This document shows positions 6,920-14,635 of a stretch of DNA of 19,716 nucleotides, piece after piece (position 1 is the stretch's first letter; the number at the start of each line of letters is the position of its first letter). The stretch spans positions 1 through 19,716 of the forward strand of contig DAOTZA010000206.1 in NCBI GenBank assembly GCA_034434515.1, read 5' to 3'. The notes beneath the pieces are model-generated. The model saw only the letters and a list, made by a program, of their open reading frames with translations. It was not told where the DNA came from and did not search any database. This stretch comes from NAK19 sp034434515. GTDB taxonomy: Bacteria > Chloroflexota > Anaerolineae > Anaerolineales > UBA4823. Position numbers and translations under genes: made by a program.

Positions 6920-8821
6920 TTATCCGACTGCCTCGGGGAGCAGCTCAAACTGGCTGCGGTATAACTCAGCGTAGAATCCGTTGCGTTGGAGAAGCGTTTC
7001 GTGATCTCCCTGCTCGACAACATTTCCATCCTTTATAACCAGGATGAGATCGGCATTGCGAATGGTGGAAAGCCGATGAGCGATGATGAAACTGGTGCGA
7101 CCTTGCATCATCTTTTCCATTGCGGCCTGGATGAGCAATTCGGTATGAGTGTCCACCGAACTAGTTGCTTCGTCCAGGATCAGCATTTGGGGTTGAATCA
7201 GGATGGCGCGTGCAATGGTCATCAGTTGTTTTTGTCCCTGTGACAGGTTGGTTACCTCTTCATTCAATACCAACTCATACCCTTCCGGTAGCGTGCGGAT
7301 GAAATGGTCGATATTAGCAGCCTGAGCAGCCTGAACGACTTCAGCGTCACTCGCCGCGGGATAACCATAGCGGATGTTCTCCTTGATGGTGCCGTTGAAT
7401 AGCCACGCATCCTGCAGCACCATACCGAACAGGCAGCGCAAGTCGCCACGGGGGAATTGGCGAATGTCTACGCCATCGATTAAGATAGCCCCCCCATCGA
7501 CATCATAGAAACGCATGAGCAGTTTGACCAGAGTCGTCTTGCCGGCGCCGGTTGGACCGACAATCGCCACTTTCTGACCGGCCTGGATTTTGGCAGAAAA
7601 GCCTTGAATCACCATCTGATTGGGTTGGTAACCAAAATACACCTCGCGAAATTCCACATTGCCACGCACCTCACGCAAAGGCATGACCGTTTGTATCTCC
7701 GCGGGTTCTTCTTCCTGCGCCAGAAAATCAAAGACTCGCTCAGCGGCTGCGGCGGTCTGTTGCAGAATGTTGGAAATATTGGCAATTTGGGTGATCGGTT
7801 GGGTAAACATGCGCACGTATTGAATGAATGCCTGAATATCGCCGACGGTGATCACCTTCTGCACGACTAACCAACCGCCTAAAATTGTCACTGCCACAAA
7901 ACCCAGGTTACCCATAAATCCCATGAGGGGCATCATCACTCCAGAGAAGAATTGGGCTTTCCAGGCTGCATCATAGAGCCGGTTGTTCAACTGGTCAAAT
8001 TTTTGGAGGCTTTTCTGCTCACCATTGAAGATCTTGATCACCTGATGAGCGCCAAACGACTCCTCCACGTGACCATTGACATGCCCTAATTGGTCCTGCT
8101 GCTCGGAGAAATACCGTTGCGAATTGCGGATAATCACCATCACCAGGAGAAAGGACAAAGGTACCATCACCAGGGCAACCAAGGTCATGATCCAGTTAAT
8201 CGACAGCATCATGACCAAAACGCCAACGACGGTAGTCAGCGAGGTAATGATCTGAGTCAGGCTCTGGTTCAGGGTCTGATTGATCGTGTCGACATCGTTT
8301 GTAAGAAAAGAAAGCACCTCTCCATGGGTGGTTTTATCGAAATAGCGGAACGGCAGGCGTTGGATCTTGTGCATCACATCCTTGCGTAAGCGGTAAGTGA
8401 TCTTCAAGGCAATATCCGCCATCAACCAACCTTGCCAGAAATTCAAGATAGCAGAAACTCCATATAAGCCCAGGGTGATCCATAAAAAGCGCCGAATTGC
8501 CCCAAAGTCGATGCTGCCCCTGCCACTCATTTGGGCAATCACTCCCTCGAACAAGGTTGTGGTTGCCATACCTAACACCTTTGGCCCGAAGATCATTAGG
8601 ATGGTAGAGATCAATGCCATTCCACTGACAAGAACAACGGCTAATCGAACTGCCCCGAGATACTGCAGGAGTTTACGTAACGCTCCTTTGAAATCGCGGG
8701 CTTTCTCTACCTTGCCCATTACTGCCAGATGTGGACGTCCTCCAAACGGCCCTGGCCCTCTTCCTTGCCCTGTCGCCGGAGGCAGGCTGCGATTTCGGTT
8801 CGATGCGGGTTGTTGATTCAT
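6920..8821 (-). CDS. Heterodimeric ABC multidrug-type exporter, catalytic half
   Basis: This 633-residue protein fuses a six-helix ABC-type exporter membrane domain (about 50-350) to an ATPase domain. Residues 1-45 are a Gly/Pro/Arg-rich cytoplasmic tail. The Walker A motif is GPTGAGKTT (422-430). Walker B is LILDE with catalytic Glu551. The switch is His582 (IIAHR). The signature is LSQGQ (526-530) instead of LSGGQ. The ATPase-competent Walker motifs therefore sit here, while the normal signature is on the partner, as in TM287/288-type heterodimers. The ATG overlaps the partner's TGA (ATGA) behind a strong GGAGGTGA, so the two are made together. Substrate is unknown; drug or lipid export is the usual role. 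Confidence 0.95.
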   Translation of the reverse strand: MNQQPASNRNRSLPPATGQGRGPGPFGGRPHLAVMGKVEKARDFKGALRKLLQYLGAVRLAVVLVSGMALISTILMIFGPKVLGMATTTLFEGVIAQMSGRGSIDFGAIRRFLWITLGLYGVSAILNFWQGWLMADIALKITYRLRKDVMHKIQRLPFRYFDKTTHGEVLSFLTNDVDTINQTLNQSLTQIITSLTTVVGVLVMMLSINWIMTLVALVMVPLSFLLVMVIIRNSQRYFSEQQDQLGHVNGHVEESFGAHQVIKIFNGEQKSLQKFDQLNNRLYDAAWKAQFFSGVMMPLMGFMGNLGFVAVTILGGWLVVQKVITVGDIQAFIQYVRMFTQPITQIANISNILQQTAAAAERVFDFLAQEEEPAEIQTVMPLREVRGNVEFREVYFGYQPNQMVIQGFSAKIQAGQKVAIVGPTGAGKTTLVKLLMRFYDVDGGAILIDGVDIRQFPRGDLRCLFGMVLQDAWLFNGTIKENIRYGYPAASDAEVVQAAQAANIDHFIRTLPEGYELVLNEEVTNLSQGQKQLMTIARAILIQPQMLILDEATSSVDTHTELLIQAAMEKMMQGRTSFIIAHRLSTIRNADLILVIKDGNVVEQGDHETLLQRNGFYAELYRSQFELLPEAVG

Positions 8822-11058
8822 GCTTTCACCTCCACACCAAGCTGGGAGATGGCAATCTCTCGATAGACCTCACAGGTCTCGATGAGCTCTGTGTGGGTGC
8901 CAATCCCTACAATGCGCCCCTGATCTAAGACGATTATTTGATCGGCATCTTTGATGCTTGCCACGCGTTGACTGACGATGAAAACCGTGGAATTGACCAA
9001 CCGTTTTTTCAGTTCCCTGCGTAGGGCAAGATCGGTTTTGAAATCAAGGGCAGAAAAACTATCATCAAAAAGGTAAATCGGGGCATGCTTCACCAGAGCT
9101 CGGGCTATGGCAAGCCGCTGGCGTTGCCCTCCAGAGAGGTTTATGCCGCCTTGTGAGACTTCCATTTTCAAACCTTGTTCATTGCTGAGCACAAAGTCGG
9201 CCGCCTGAGCAATTTTGATTGCCTCAATCAATTGTTCTTCTTCCGCTTGTTCGTTGGCAAAACGCAAATTGCTTTCTACATCCCCTGAAAACAGATTGCT
9301 TTGCTGGGGGACATAGGCGATTTGCTCTCTTAACTTCTGAAGGGGAATCTGGCGGATATCCACTCCGTCAATCGTGATTTTGCCCTCGATGACATCGTAG
9401 AAGCGTGGGATCAGATTCAGGATGGTGGATTTGCCCGAGCCAGTCGTACCCAGAATCGCCGTTGTGGTACCGGGTGGGGCAACAAAGTCGATTTCATGTA
9501 ACACGTCTTCCTCTGCATCAGGATAGCGAAACGATACTTTATGGAATGCCACTTCTCCCCGCAATGGTTGGGGTAAATCGAGCGGTTGGGCAGGGTCAGT
9601 GATGCTGAGGTCACTTTCCAAAACATCTGCCACGCGGTGAGCAGATACGTCGGCACGCGGAAACATCATGAACATGAAGGAGATCATCATAAATGAGAAC
9701 ACAATTTGCATGGCATATTGCATGAAAGCCATCAAATCGCCCACCTGGAGGCTGGCTTGGGCGACTTGTGGCGCGCCAACCGCAAGGATCAGCAGGGAAA
9801 CCCCGTTCATGATCAGCATCATAAACGGCATAACTACGATAAACACGCGGTTGACGAACAAATTCTCTTTCATCAGTCTAAAATTGATTTCATCAAAACG
9901 GCTCTCTTCGTGGTCTTGACGATTGAAAGCCCGTACGACCATCATCCCCACCAGATTTTCCCTAGCAATTGCGTTCAGGCGGTCAAGCAAGTCTTGAATG
10001 ATTTTGAATTTCTTTATGGAGACTTGATAAGCAATGACGATTACGCCGACCAATGCCACCACCGCTAAGCCAATTGTCCAAACCATTGAGACATCCTTGC
10101 TCAAGGCGCGGATCAAGCCTCCGAAGGCGATCAAGGGCGCATAGAAGACCATGCGCACCATCATCATAATCAGCATTTGCAACTGGGTAATATCGTTGGT
10201 GGAACGAGTGATCAGGGAGGCCGCCGAGAAACGGTTAAATTCCATGCCGGAGAAACTTAAGACTTTCGAGTACAGCAAATGACGCAAATCGCGGCTGAAG
10301 CCCGCCGCAGTGCGCGCAGCCAGCAAGCCCACGGTAATCGTACATACTGCCGAAAGGAATGCAATTGCCAACATCCGCAATCCTGTGCGTTGAAGATAGC
10401 TGTTTTGCAATCGATTGAGATCCATTCCCAAAGTGCGGTACTCTTCCCGAACTGCCAGAGAGAGATTTTGACGGATCACGTTCTCACCAAGGGCGCTCAT
10501 TCTCTCATAGATGCCACTGGCAATCTCTTGCCGAACCGAAAGGGGTAATCTGCCCAGGACGGTAGTCCAGTCAGCTCCGGAGGGAATCTTGAGCAGCTCC
10601 ATCCCCTGGCTGGGTAACATCGTTGCGGATGTCCATTTGCCACTTTGCCACTGATCGATTAGAAAGACGGTTAGGAAGGTTTTCTCGAAGTTCAGCCTTA
10701 GCTCTGCTGCCTGCTCTGCAGATGTATCGTTCAGCACGTAGATAGTCGTCTCAGATAGAGCCGGGTAGAGCGCTCGAAGTTGTTCGAAATCAGGCGACTG
10801 CGTCTCTACTTTCTCATAAAGGCTCAGCAGTTGAGCCTGTTGCTCAGTGTTCAAGAAGAGGGTGAGTTTGTTAAGTTGCTGTTCGCGTAAGGCGCGGGGC
10901 AGTTGTTCATCAATACCATTCAACTGGATGCCGTTGGTTACAATTCGAGACAGGTAGTCGGGTAATGCCAGATCGGCATTGGCTTGAATGAACAATAAGA
11001 AAACCGACAGAATCAATAAACTGCTATAGGGTTTCAGATATTTTATAAGCCTGATCAT
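8818..11058 (-). CDS. Heterodimeric ABC exporter, degenerate half with large external insertion
   Basis: This is a 746-residue half-transporter. Between the first and second membrane helices (about residues 40-220) lies a hydrophilic, mostly helical-looking insertion that should face outside. The remaining helices follow (about 225-465), then the ATPase domain. Walker A is GTTGSGKST (537-545) and the signature is a full LSGGQ (641-645). Walker B, however, ends in FDD, with Asp666 where the catalytic Glu belongs, and the H-loop has Gln697 (VSQR) instead of His. This half therefore builds the degenerate ATP site. I chose ATG 11058, with GGAG nine bases upstream, over the in-frame TTG at 11076. 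It lies 38 bases after marR and is presumably under its control. Confidence 0.94.
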   Translation of the reverse strand: MIRLIKYLKPYSSLLILSVFLLFIQANADLALPDYLSRIVTNGIQLNGIDEQLPRALREQQLNKLTLFLNTEQQAQLLSLYEKVETQSPDFEQLRALYPALSETTIYVLNDTSAEQAAELRLNFEKTFLTVFLIDQWQSGKWTSATMLPSQGMELLKIPSGADWTTVLGRLPLSVRQEIASGIYERMSALGENVIRQNLSLAVREEYRTLGMDLNRLQNSYLQRTGLRMLAIAFLSAVCTITVGLLAARTAAGFSRDLRHLLYSKVLSFSGMEFNRFSAASLITRSTNDITQLQMLIMMMVRMVFYAPLIAFGGLIRALSKDVSMVWTIGLAVVALVGVIVIAYQVSIKKFKIIQDLLDRLNAIARENLVGMMVVRAFNRQDHEESRFDEINFRLMKENLFVNRVFIVVMPFMMLIMNGVSLLILAVGAPQVAQASLQVGDLMAFMQYAMQIVFSFMMISFMFMMFPRADVSAHRVADVLESDLSITDPAQPLDLPQPLRGEVAFHKVSFRYPDAEEDVLHEIDFVAPPGTTTAILGTTGSGKSTILNLIPRFYDVIEGKITIDGVDIRQIPLQKLREQIAYVPQQSNLFSGDVESNLRFANEQAEEEQLIEAIKIAQAADFVLSNEQGLKMEVSQGGINLSGGQRQRLAIARALVKHAPIYLFDDSFSALDFKTDLALRRELKKRLVNSTVFIVSQRVASIKDADQIIVLDQGRIVGIGTHTELIETCEVYREIAISQLGVEVKA

Positions 11059-11096
11059 CCTTACAAACTCCAACAATAAAAGAATTGAAGAACCGC

Positions 11097-11561
11097 TTAT
11101 TCATCGCAAATTGCACTAGATTTAAACCACGCTTCGAGAATGCCTACCAACGTATCCAGCAACGGGAGCAATTGCTGTTGGGTATGGACGTCGATGCGAT
11201 TTGCCCATTCGGCTACCAGGTTTTGGTGAGCGTTCATACTTGCCTTGATAATCAGCTTCCCTGCCTCGGTCAGGGAGTTCTCTTTCACTCTTCGATCGTG
11301 AGGATGTTCCTGGCGAATGAGATATCCCTGCTGAACCAGACGATCCAACATCTGACTGGCTGCTGCACTGCTGATACCGAATTCTTCTCCCACATCCGAA
11401 ACCGTGCAAACACCCACACGTTGAATGTGGTACAAAATCATCATTTGTGGCAGGGTGAGACCGTGTTGTTTGACAAAACGATAATGATTTTGCATGACAA
11501 TGCGCAAAAGCAAACCGATGAACTGCTGCAAACGGGCTGAAAATGGGTGAGATTCATTCAT
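11097..11561 (-). CDS. MarR-family transcriptional regulator
   Basis: This 154-residue winged-helix protein has the MarR layout: an N-terminal dimerisation helix, a helix-turn-helix (about residues 50-80, VSDVGEEFGISSAAASQMLDRL), a wing with HPHDRRVK, then C-terminal dimerisation helices. ATG 11561 has GGGAG seven bases upstream. It is the first gene of the exporter operon and has a near-consensus promoter just upstream. MarR proteins usually repress their own operon and release DNA when a small ligand, often an exporter substrate, binds. That role is inferred from position. Confidence 0.94.
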   Translation of the reverse strand: MNESHPFSARLQQFIGLLLRIVMQNHYRFVKQHGLTLPQMMILYHIQRVGVCTVSDVGEEFGISSAAASQMLDRLVQQGYLIRQEHPHDRRVKENSLTEAGKLIIKASMNAHQNLVAEWANRIDVHTQQQLLPLLDTLVGILEAWFKSSAICDE

Positions 11562-11594
11562 CTAATCGCTCCCAAAATAGTTAAGTGAGCTTGA

Positions 11595-11622
11595 ATTATA
11601 AGACTGATTATCTATTTGTCAA
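11595..11622 (-). promoter_or_regulatory. Sigma-70-type promoter of the marR-exporter operon
   Basis: On the minus strand TTGACA (11622-11617) and TATAAT (11600-11595) are separated by 16 bases, essentially the consensus. The predicted transcript starts about 30 bases before the marR ATG. A repressor bound in the AT-rich spacer or just upstream would control the operon. Confidence 0.82.
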
Positions 11623-11631
11623 GAGAAGTAC

Positions 11632-11660
11632 TTGAATCGCAAAGCAAAATTTGCTATACT
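11632..11660 (+). promoter_or_regulatory. Sigma-70-type promoter of the universal stress protein unit
   Basis: TTGAAT (11632-11637) and TATACT (11655-11660) are 17 bases apart and face away from the marR promoter; the two -35 boxes are only 9 bases apart. A perfect inverted repeat, AGCAAA-A-TTTGCT (11643-11655), fills most of the spacer and touches the -10 box, a likely place for a regulator. The leader to the ATG is about 85 bases. Confidence 0.75.
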
Positions 11661-11752
11661 GGAAATGCACCAAAACATCTCCCTCTCTGATGCCTTCTCT
11701 TGCCTTGGTGCCTCCGCCGATTGGGTGTGTTTTGTCGAGAAAGGAGGTTTCC

Positions 11753-12646
11753 ATGGAAGCTAAAGGGTCTCGTCAACCGTTGCGCATCCTGTTTGGAGAT
11801 GACGGATCAGAGCATGCTTACGCGGCTGTAAAACTGATCTGTGAACTACCTTTACCCAGCGGGAGTGAGATCACCGCCCTGGCGGTCTTTCCACCAACCC
11901 GCATCAACCATTATCCAACCATCAAGGAACAACTCGAGGCGACCTGCCAGCACCTTCGTGATCGGGGGATCTCTATCCAGTCCGAAGTGAAAGCTGGCGA
12001 TCCTGCTGAAACGATTCTGGACATGGCAACCCGGCTAAAGGCGAACCTCATCGTAGTTGGCGCCTTAGGCTTGCGCGCAACCCTGGGCATCTTTTTGGGT
12101 GGGGTTGCCCAAAAAGTTGTCGAATATGGGCATTGTCCCGTTTTAGTTGTGCGCGCTCCGTTTGAAGGGTTACATCGAATTCTGATCGTCAACGATGGCT
12201 CAGAGCATGGTTGGAGTGCCGTGGAATACCTGGGGAACTTTCCGCTTCCTGCCCATGCCCAGATCTCCATCCTGCATGTGCTGTCTCCGCTTTATCCCGA
12301 GGATTATGCCACTGCGGCATGGGGAATGGGAAATATCCCCATGCCCCCTCTGACATCCCGGCGACCCACAGTGGCGGGTGAAAAGAGCGAAGAAGAGAAA
12401 ATTGGGGAAGGAATTTTGGAGAAAAGTCTTGCGACTCTGAAGGAAGCCGGTTATTCCGCGGAGACCTTTTTGCGCCGTGGGGATGCGGCAACCGAGATTT
12501 TGCAACTTGCCAAAGAAAAGCATATCGACCTGATCGTGGCTGGGTCGCGCGGCCTTAGCCAAGTCAGTGCCTGGTTGCTGGGAAGCGTCTCGCGCAAACT
12601 GATTCATTACGCCAAGTGTTCGGTGCTGGTCGTGAGAACAACCTAG
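11753..12646 (+). CDS. Tandem-domain universal stress protein (UspA family)
   Basis: This is a 297-residue cytoplasmic protein with two UspA folds in a row (about 1-140 and 143-297). Each ends in the nucleotide-binding pattern followed by the last beta strand: GALGLRATLGIFLGG then CPVLVVR in the first, and GSRGLSQVSAWLLGS then CSVLVVR in the second. The G-x2-G-x9-G pattern suggests ATP binding in both halves, with Gly in place of the usual Ser/Thr after the last Gly in the first. ATG 11753 has a perfect AAGGAGG six bases upstream; the open frame upstream of it is not coding. It is followed after 23 bases by the phosphatidyltransferase-like gene. Tandem Usp proteins are linked to stress, starvation and anaerobic survival; the specific role here is unknown. 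Confidence 0.95.
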   Translation: MEAKGSRQPLRILFGDDGSEHAYAAVKLICELPLPSGSEITALAVFPPTRINHYPTIKEQLEATCQHLRDRGISIQSEVKAGDPAETILDMATRLKANLIVVGALGLRATLGIFLGGVAQKVVEYGHCPVLVVRAPFEGLHRILIVNDGSEHGWSAVEYLGNFPLPAHAQISILHVLSPLYPEDYATAAWGMGNIPMPPLTSRRPTVAGEKSEEEKIGEGILEKSLATLKEAGYSAETFLRRGDAATEILQLAKEKHIDLIVAGSRGLSQVSAWLLGSVSRKLIHYAKCSVLVVRTT

Positions 12647-12669
12647 ATACCTGAGTAAGGAGGTGTGCC

Positions 12670-13233
12670 ATGATTGTCGCGAAGCAAGTAGCCGATTTCA
12701 TCACCTTCCTTCGCTTGGGGATCGGAATCTATCTCGTGTACCTTGGCATCACGCAGGGTCAAGCCGCACTTCCGCTGGTTGTCTGGTTAATGCTTGCCGA
12801 TTGGTTTGGCGATTTCCTCGATGGCAATCTTGCTCGACGCAGTAGCCGGCAATATCACTCCTGGATTGGCGACCACGATCTCCAGGTTGATATGTCGGTA
12901 GCCACCGGTTTGTTGCTTTATTTCATTGCTGCCCGTGTTTTGCCGGCCTGGTGGGGCTGGTTTTATTTGATTCTCTGGGGCGCTCTCTTCTTATGGTTGG
13001 GGATTCCATCCTCTCTAGGGATGCTCTATCAAACCCCGATTTACGGCTATATCCTTTGGCTTGCTTTAACCCAGCTATCCCCTCTCGGTTGGTGGATGGT
13101 GGCGTATCTGGCGGCAATTATCCTGATTACCTGGCCGAAATTCCCCAAGCAAGTGGTGCCCGGTTTTTTATACGGCTTTCGGGAAGTGCGCTTACCGAAA
13201 GGCAAAAATTCCGATCGGGACAGGTGGTCATGA
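12670..13233 (+). CDS. CDP-alcohol phosphatidyltransferase-like membrane protein
   Basis: This is a 187-residue integral membrane protein with about five to six hydrophobic segments. Near the start of the second, residues 48-74 read D-x2-DG-x2-AR and then G67, D70 and D74. This is the CDP-alcohol phosphatidyltransferase motif, in which Asp residues bind metal and the CDP-linked substrate. The spacing differs from the textbook D-x2-DG-x2-AR-x8-G-x3-D-x3-D: the last two Asp residues are one position further along and the Gly two positions. The enzyme would join a CDP-diacylglycerol or CDP-alcohol to an alcohol acceptor in lipid synthesis; the substrate cannot be assigned. ATG 12670 has AAGGAGG upstream and lies 23 bases after the Usp gene, so they are probably co-transcribed. 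Confidence 0.8.
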   Translation: MIVAKQVADFITFLRLGIGIYLVYLGITQGQAALPLVVWLMLADWFGDFLDGNLARRSSRQYHSWIGDHDLQVDMSVATGLLLYFIAARVLPAWWGWFYLILWGALFLWLGIPSSLGMLYQTPIYGYILWLALTQLSPLGWWMVAYLAAIILITWPKFPKQVVPGFLYGFREVRLPKGKNSDRDRWS

Positions 13234-13328
13234 CCGAAACCATACTTCCCGAAAGTTGCCACATTTGGTTTAGAAATGTTTCGATTGGATTCAGGAATGG
13301 ATTGCCATTTATGACCAAAGAAGAGTGA
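13230..13328 (+). CDS. Possible 32-residue micro-ORF overlapping the upstream stop
   Basis: ATG 13230 overlaps the phosphatidyltransferase stop as ATGA and opens 32 codons ending at TGA 13328. A weak AGGTGG precedes it. The overlap fits translational coupling, but the peptide shows no recognisable features and this could be chance. Confidence 0.2.
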   Translation: MTETILPESCHIWFRNVSIGFRNGLPFMTKEE

Positions 13329-13333
13329 GATAG

Positions 13334-13363
13334 GGGGCTGTCTGTATGGTTTGAGATAGCCCC
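13334..13363 (+). other. Intergenic RNA hairpin, possible transcript-end structure
   Basis: GGGGCTGTCT (13334-13343) and AGATAGCCCC (13354-13363) form a 10-pair stem with one G-U pair and a 10-base loop. It sits 100 bases after the phosphatidyltransferase gene. No T-run follows on either strand, so it is not a standard intrinsic terminator; it may protect the mRNA end or be a processing site. The rest of 13364-13447 shows no clear promoter. Confidence 0.5.
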
Positions 13364-13447
13364 TCTGTACATCTAAGAAAGCTTGCAGACAAGCAGGGGG
13401 CATATGCTGAAATATCCAGCCATATAAAAAATTAATCCTTTGCGGAG

Positions 13448-14341
13448 GTGAATTGTGGTATAAAGCGGGGGTTATCTTTACGCTCTCTGGATTTTGATTT
13501 GCTGAAACAGATCTTAGCCACTATACGCAACACGCAGGAAATTCTGACCGTCAACCGATTCCATGGCACACAGCCTTGTCGTTCCCTCATGGTGCTCTCA
13601 GCCAACCTGTGCCATCCCTGGCCACACCTACAGCGGGGTAAGGAACGGTTGCAACAATTTATCCGCCTCGTTCAAGATCATCAGGCAGACCTATTGCTCC
13701 TTCAGGAGGTGTGGCAAACCCGGCGACATCAGGTGCACGAGCTGCTGGCTGAAGAGCTTGGGATGAATGTCGTGTATGCGCGCACCAACGGTGACCGGTT
13801 TCAGATTGGTTTTGAGGAAGGTTTGGCGATCCTAAGTCATTTTCCGTTGATTCCTCAAGGGATCAACGTCTTTCGCTCCAGCCTGCATCCTTTTGCTCGC
13901 CGCCAGGCATTAGCAGCGTTGGTCAAGACACCTTGTGGCGATTTGCTGGCTGTTTCCACCCACCTGAGTATCAACCCCTGGCGCAACCGCCGCCAAGTGC
14001 AGGAGTTAATTACCTGGATAGAGAATCAAAGCAGCCAGGCGATCATCGGGGGAGATTTCAACGCGCCTGAAACAACTTCTCGAATTGCGCTGCTTAAGGA
14101 ACGTTGGATGGATACCCTGCGCCACATCCATCCCAGCCATGCAGATGCAACCACCCATCAGATGGTTTTGCCGGTGATTGGGGAACTGCGCCACCGCCTG
14201 GATTACCTTTTTCTCTATCAGAAAGAGAAGGTGTGGCAAATCCTCAACGCTGGCAAGGAGGCGCGTTATCCTTTTTCTGATCACGCCGCCGTCTGGACTC
14301 AATTGGGACTGCCCGGGTTCTCGCCTGCTTCGTCAGATTGA
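13448..14341 (+). CDS. Endonuclease/exonuclease/phosphatase (EEP) family hydrolase
   Basis: This 297-residue protein has the metal-dependent EEP fold shared by ExoIII, DNase I and sphingomyelinases. Counting from GTG 13448 the active-site set is complete: SANL (Asn53), QEVW (Glu87), STHLS (His172), GGDFNAP (Asp203, Asn205), RLDYLF (Asp252) and SDHAAVW (Asp278, His279). No signal peptide is evident, so it probably acts in the cytoplasm. Phosphodiester substrates in this family range from DNA to lipids and inositol phosphates, and sequence does not decide. The start is uncertain: GTG 13448 overlaps its own GGAGG-like sequence, and the EEP core begins close to ATG 13589, which lacks a ribosome binding site. 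The neighbouring lipid-enzyme-like gene makes a phospholipid substrate possible. Confidence 0.88.
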   Translation: MNCGIKRGLSLRSLDFDLLKQILATIRNTQEILTVNRFHGTQPCRSLMVLSANLCHPWPHLQRGKERLQQFIRLVQDHQADLLLLQEVWQTRRHQVHELLAEELGMNVVYARTNGDRFQIGFEEGLAILSHFPLIPQGINVFRSSLHPFARRQALAALVKTPCGDLLAVSTHLSINPWRNRRQVQELITWIENQSSQAIIGGDFNAPETTSRIALLKERWMDTLRHIHPSHADATTHQMVLPVIGELRHRLDYLFLYQKEKVWQILNAGKEARYPFSDHAAVWTQLGLPGFSPASSD

Positions 14342-14379
14342 GTTTCTTCCTGGCGCCATGTTAAGTTGTGCTTAGAGAG

Positions 14380-14403
14380 GCTGTTGTCAGCAGGGTATTT
14401 TTT
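14380..14403 (+). terminator. Weak candidate terminator after the EEP gene
   Basis: A four-pair stem (GCTG-TTGT-CAGC, 14380-14391) is followed after six bases by six T residues (14398-14403). The stem is short, so termination is doubtful. The remaining bases from 14404 to the promoter at 14529 hold no other structure that I recognise. Confidence 0.25.
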
Positions 14404-14528
14404 GACCCGTCAACCGAGCGCTCGCTCTCGCTCAGGCAGGCAACAGCAGCAAACCATTTGCTAGATTCCGTAAGGCATGATGGCGTGTGCAAGCCTGGCT
14501 TCTGCTTTCAGTTGTTTCCTTACCATGC

Positions 14529-14557
14529 TTGACTGTTGAGTGAGTTCGGGGTATAGT
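14529..14557 (+). promoter_or_regulatory. Promoter of the uncharacterised cluster
   Basis: TTGACT (14529-14534) and TATAGT (14552-14557) are 17 bases apart. The bases just before the -10 box are GTTCGGGG, identical to those in the promoter at 18911-18940, so the two belong to one promoter class in this genome. The predicted leader to the next start is about 70 bases. Confidence 0.78.
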
Positions 14558-14635
14558 GAGTAGTGAATTCTGCATTGCGCCTCAGGATACAACGAAACGC
14601 TTGTCCCGGTTGCGTAAACTTCCGTTGGGAGGAGA

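Noticed and set aside
8090..8816. Open frames on the plus strand opposite the ABC exporter
   Set aside because: They are antisense to a well-supported coding region, rich in His/Gln from complementary codons, and lack start signals.
12189..12607. Two minus-strand frames opposite the universal stress protein gene
   Set aside because: Antisense shadows; the UspA motifs on the plus strand explain the region.
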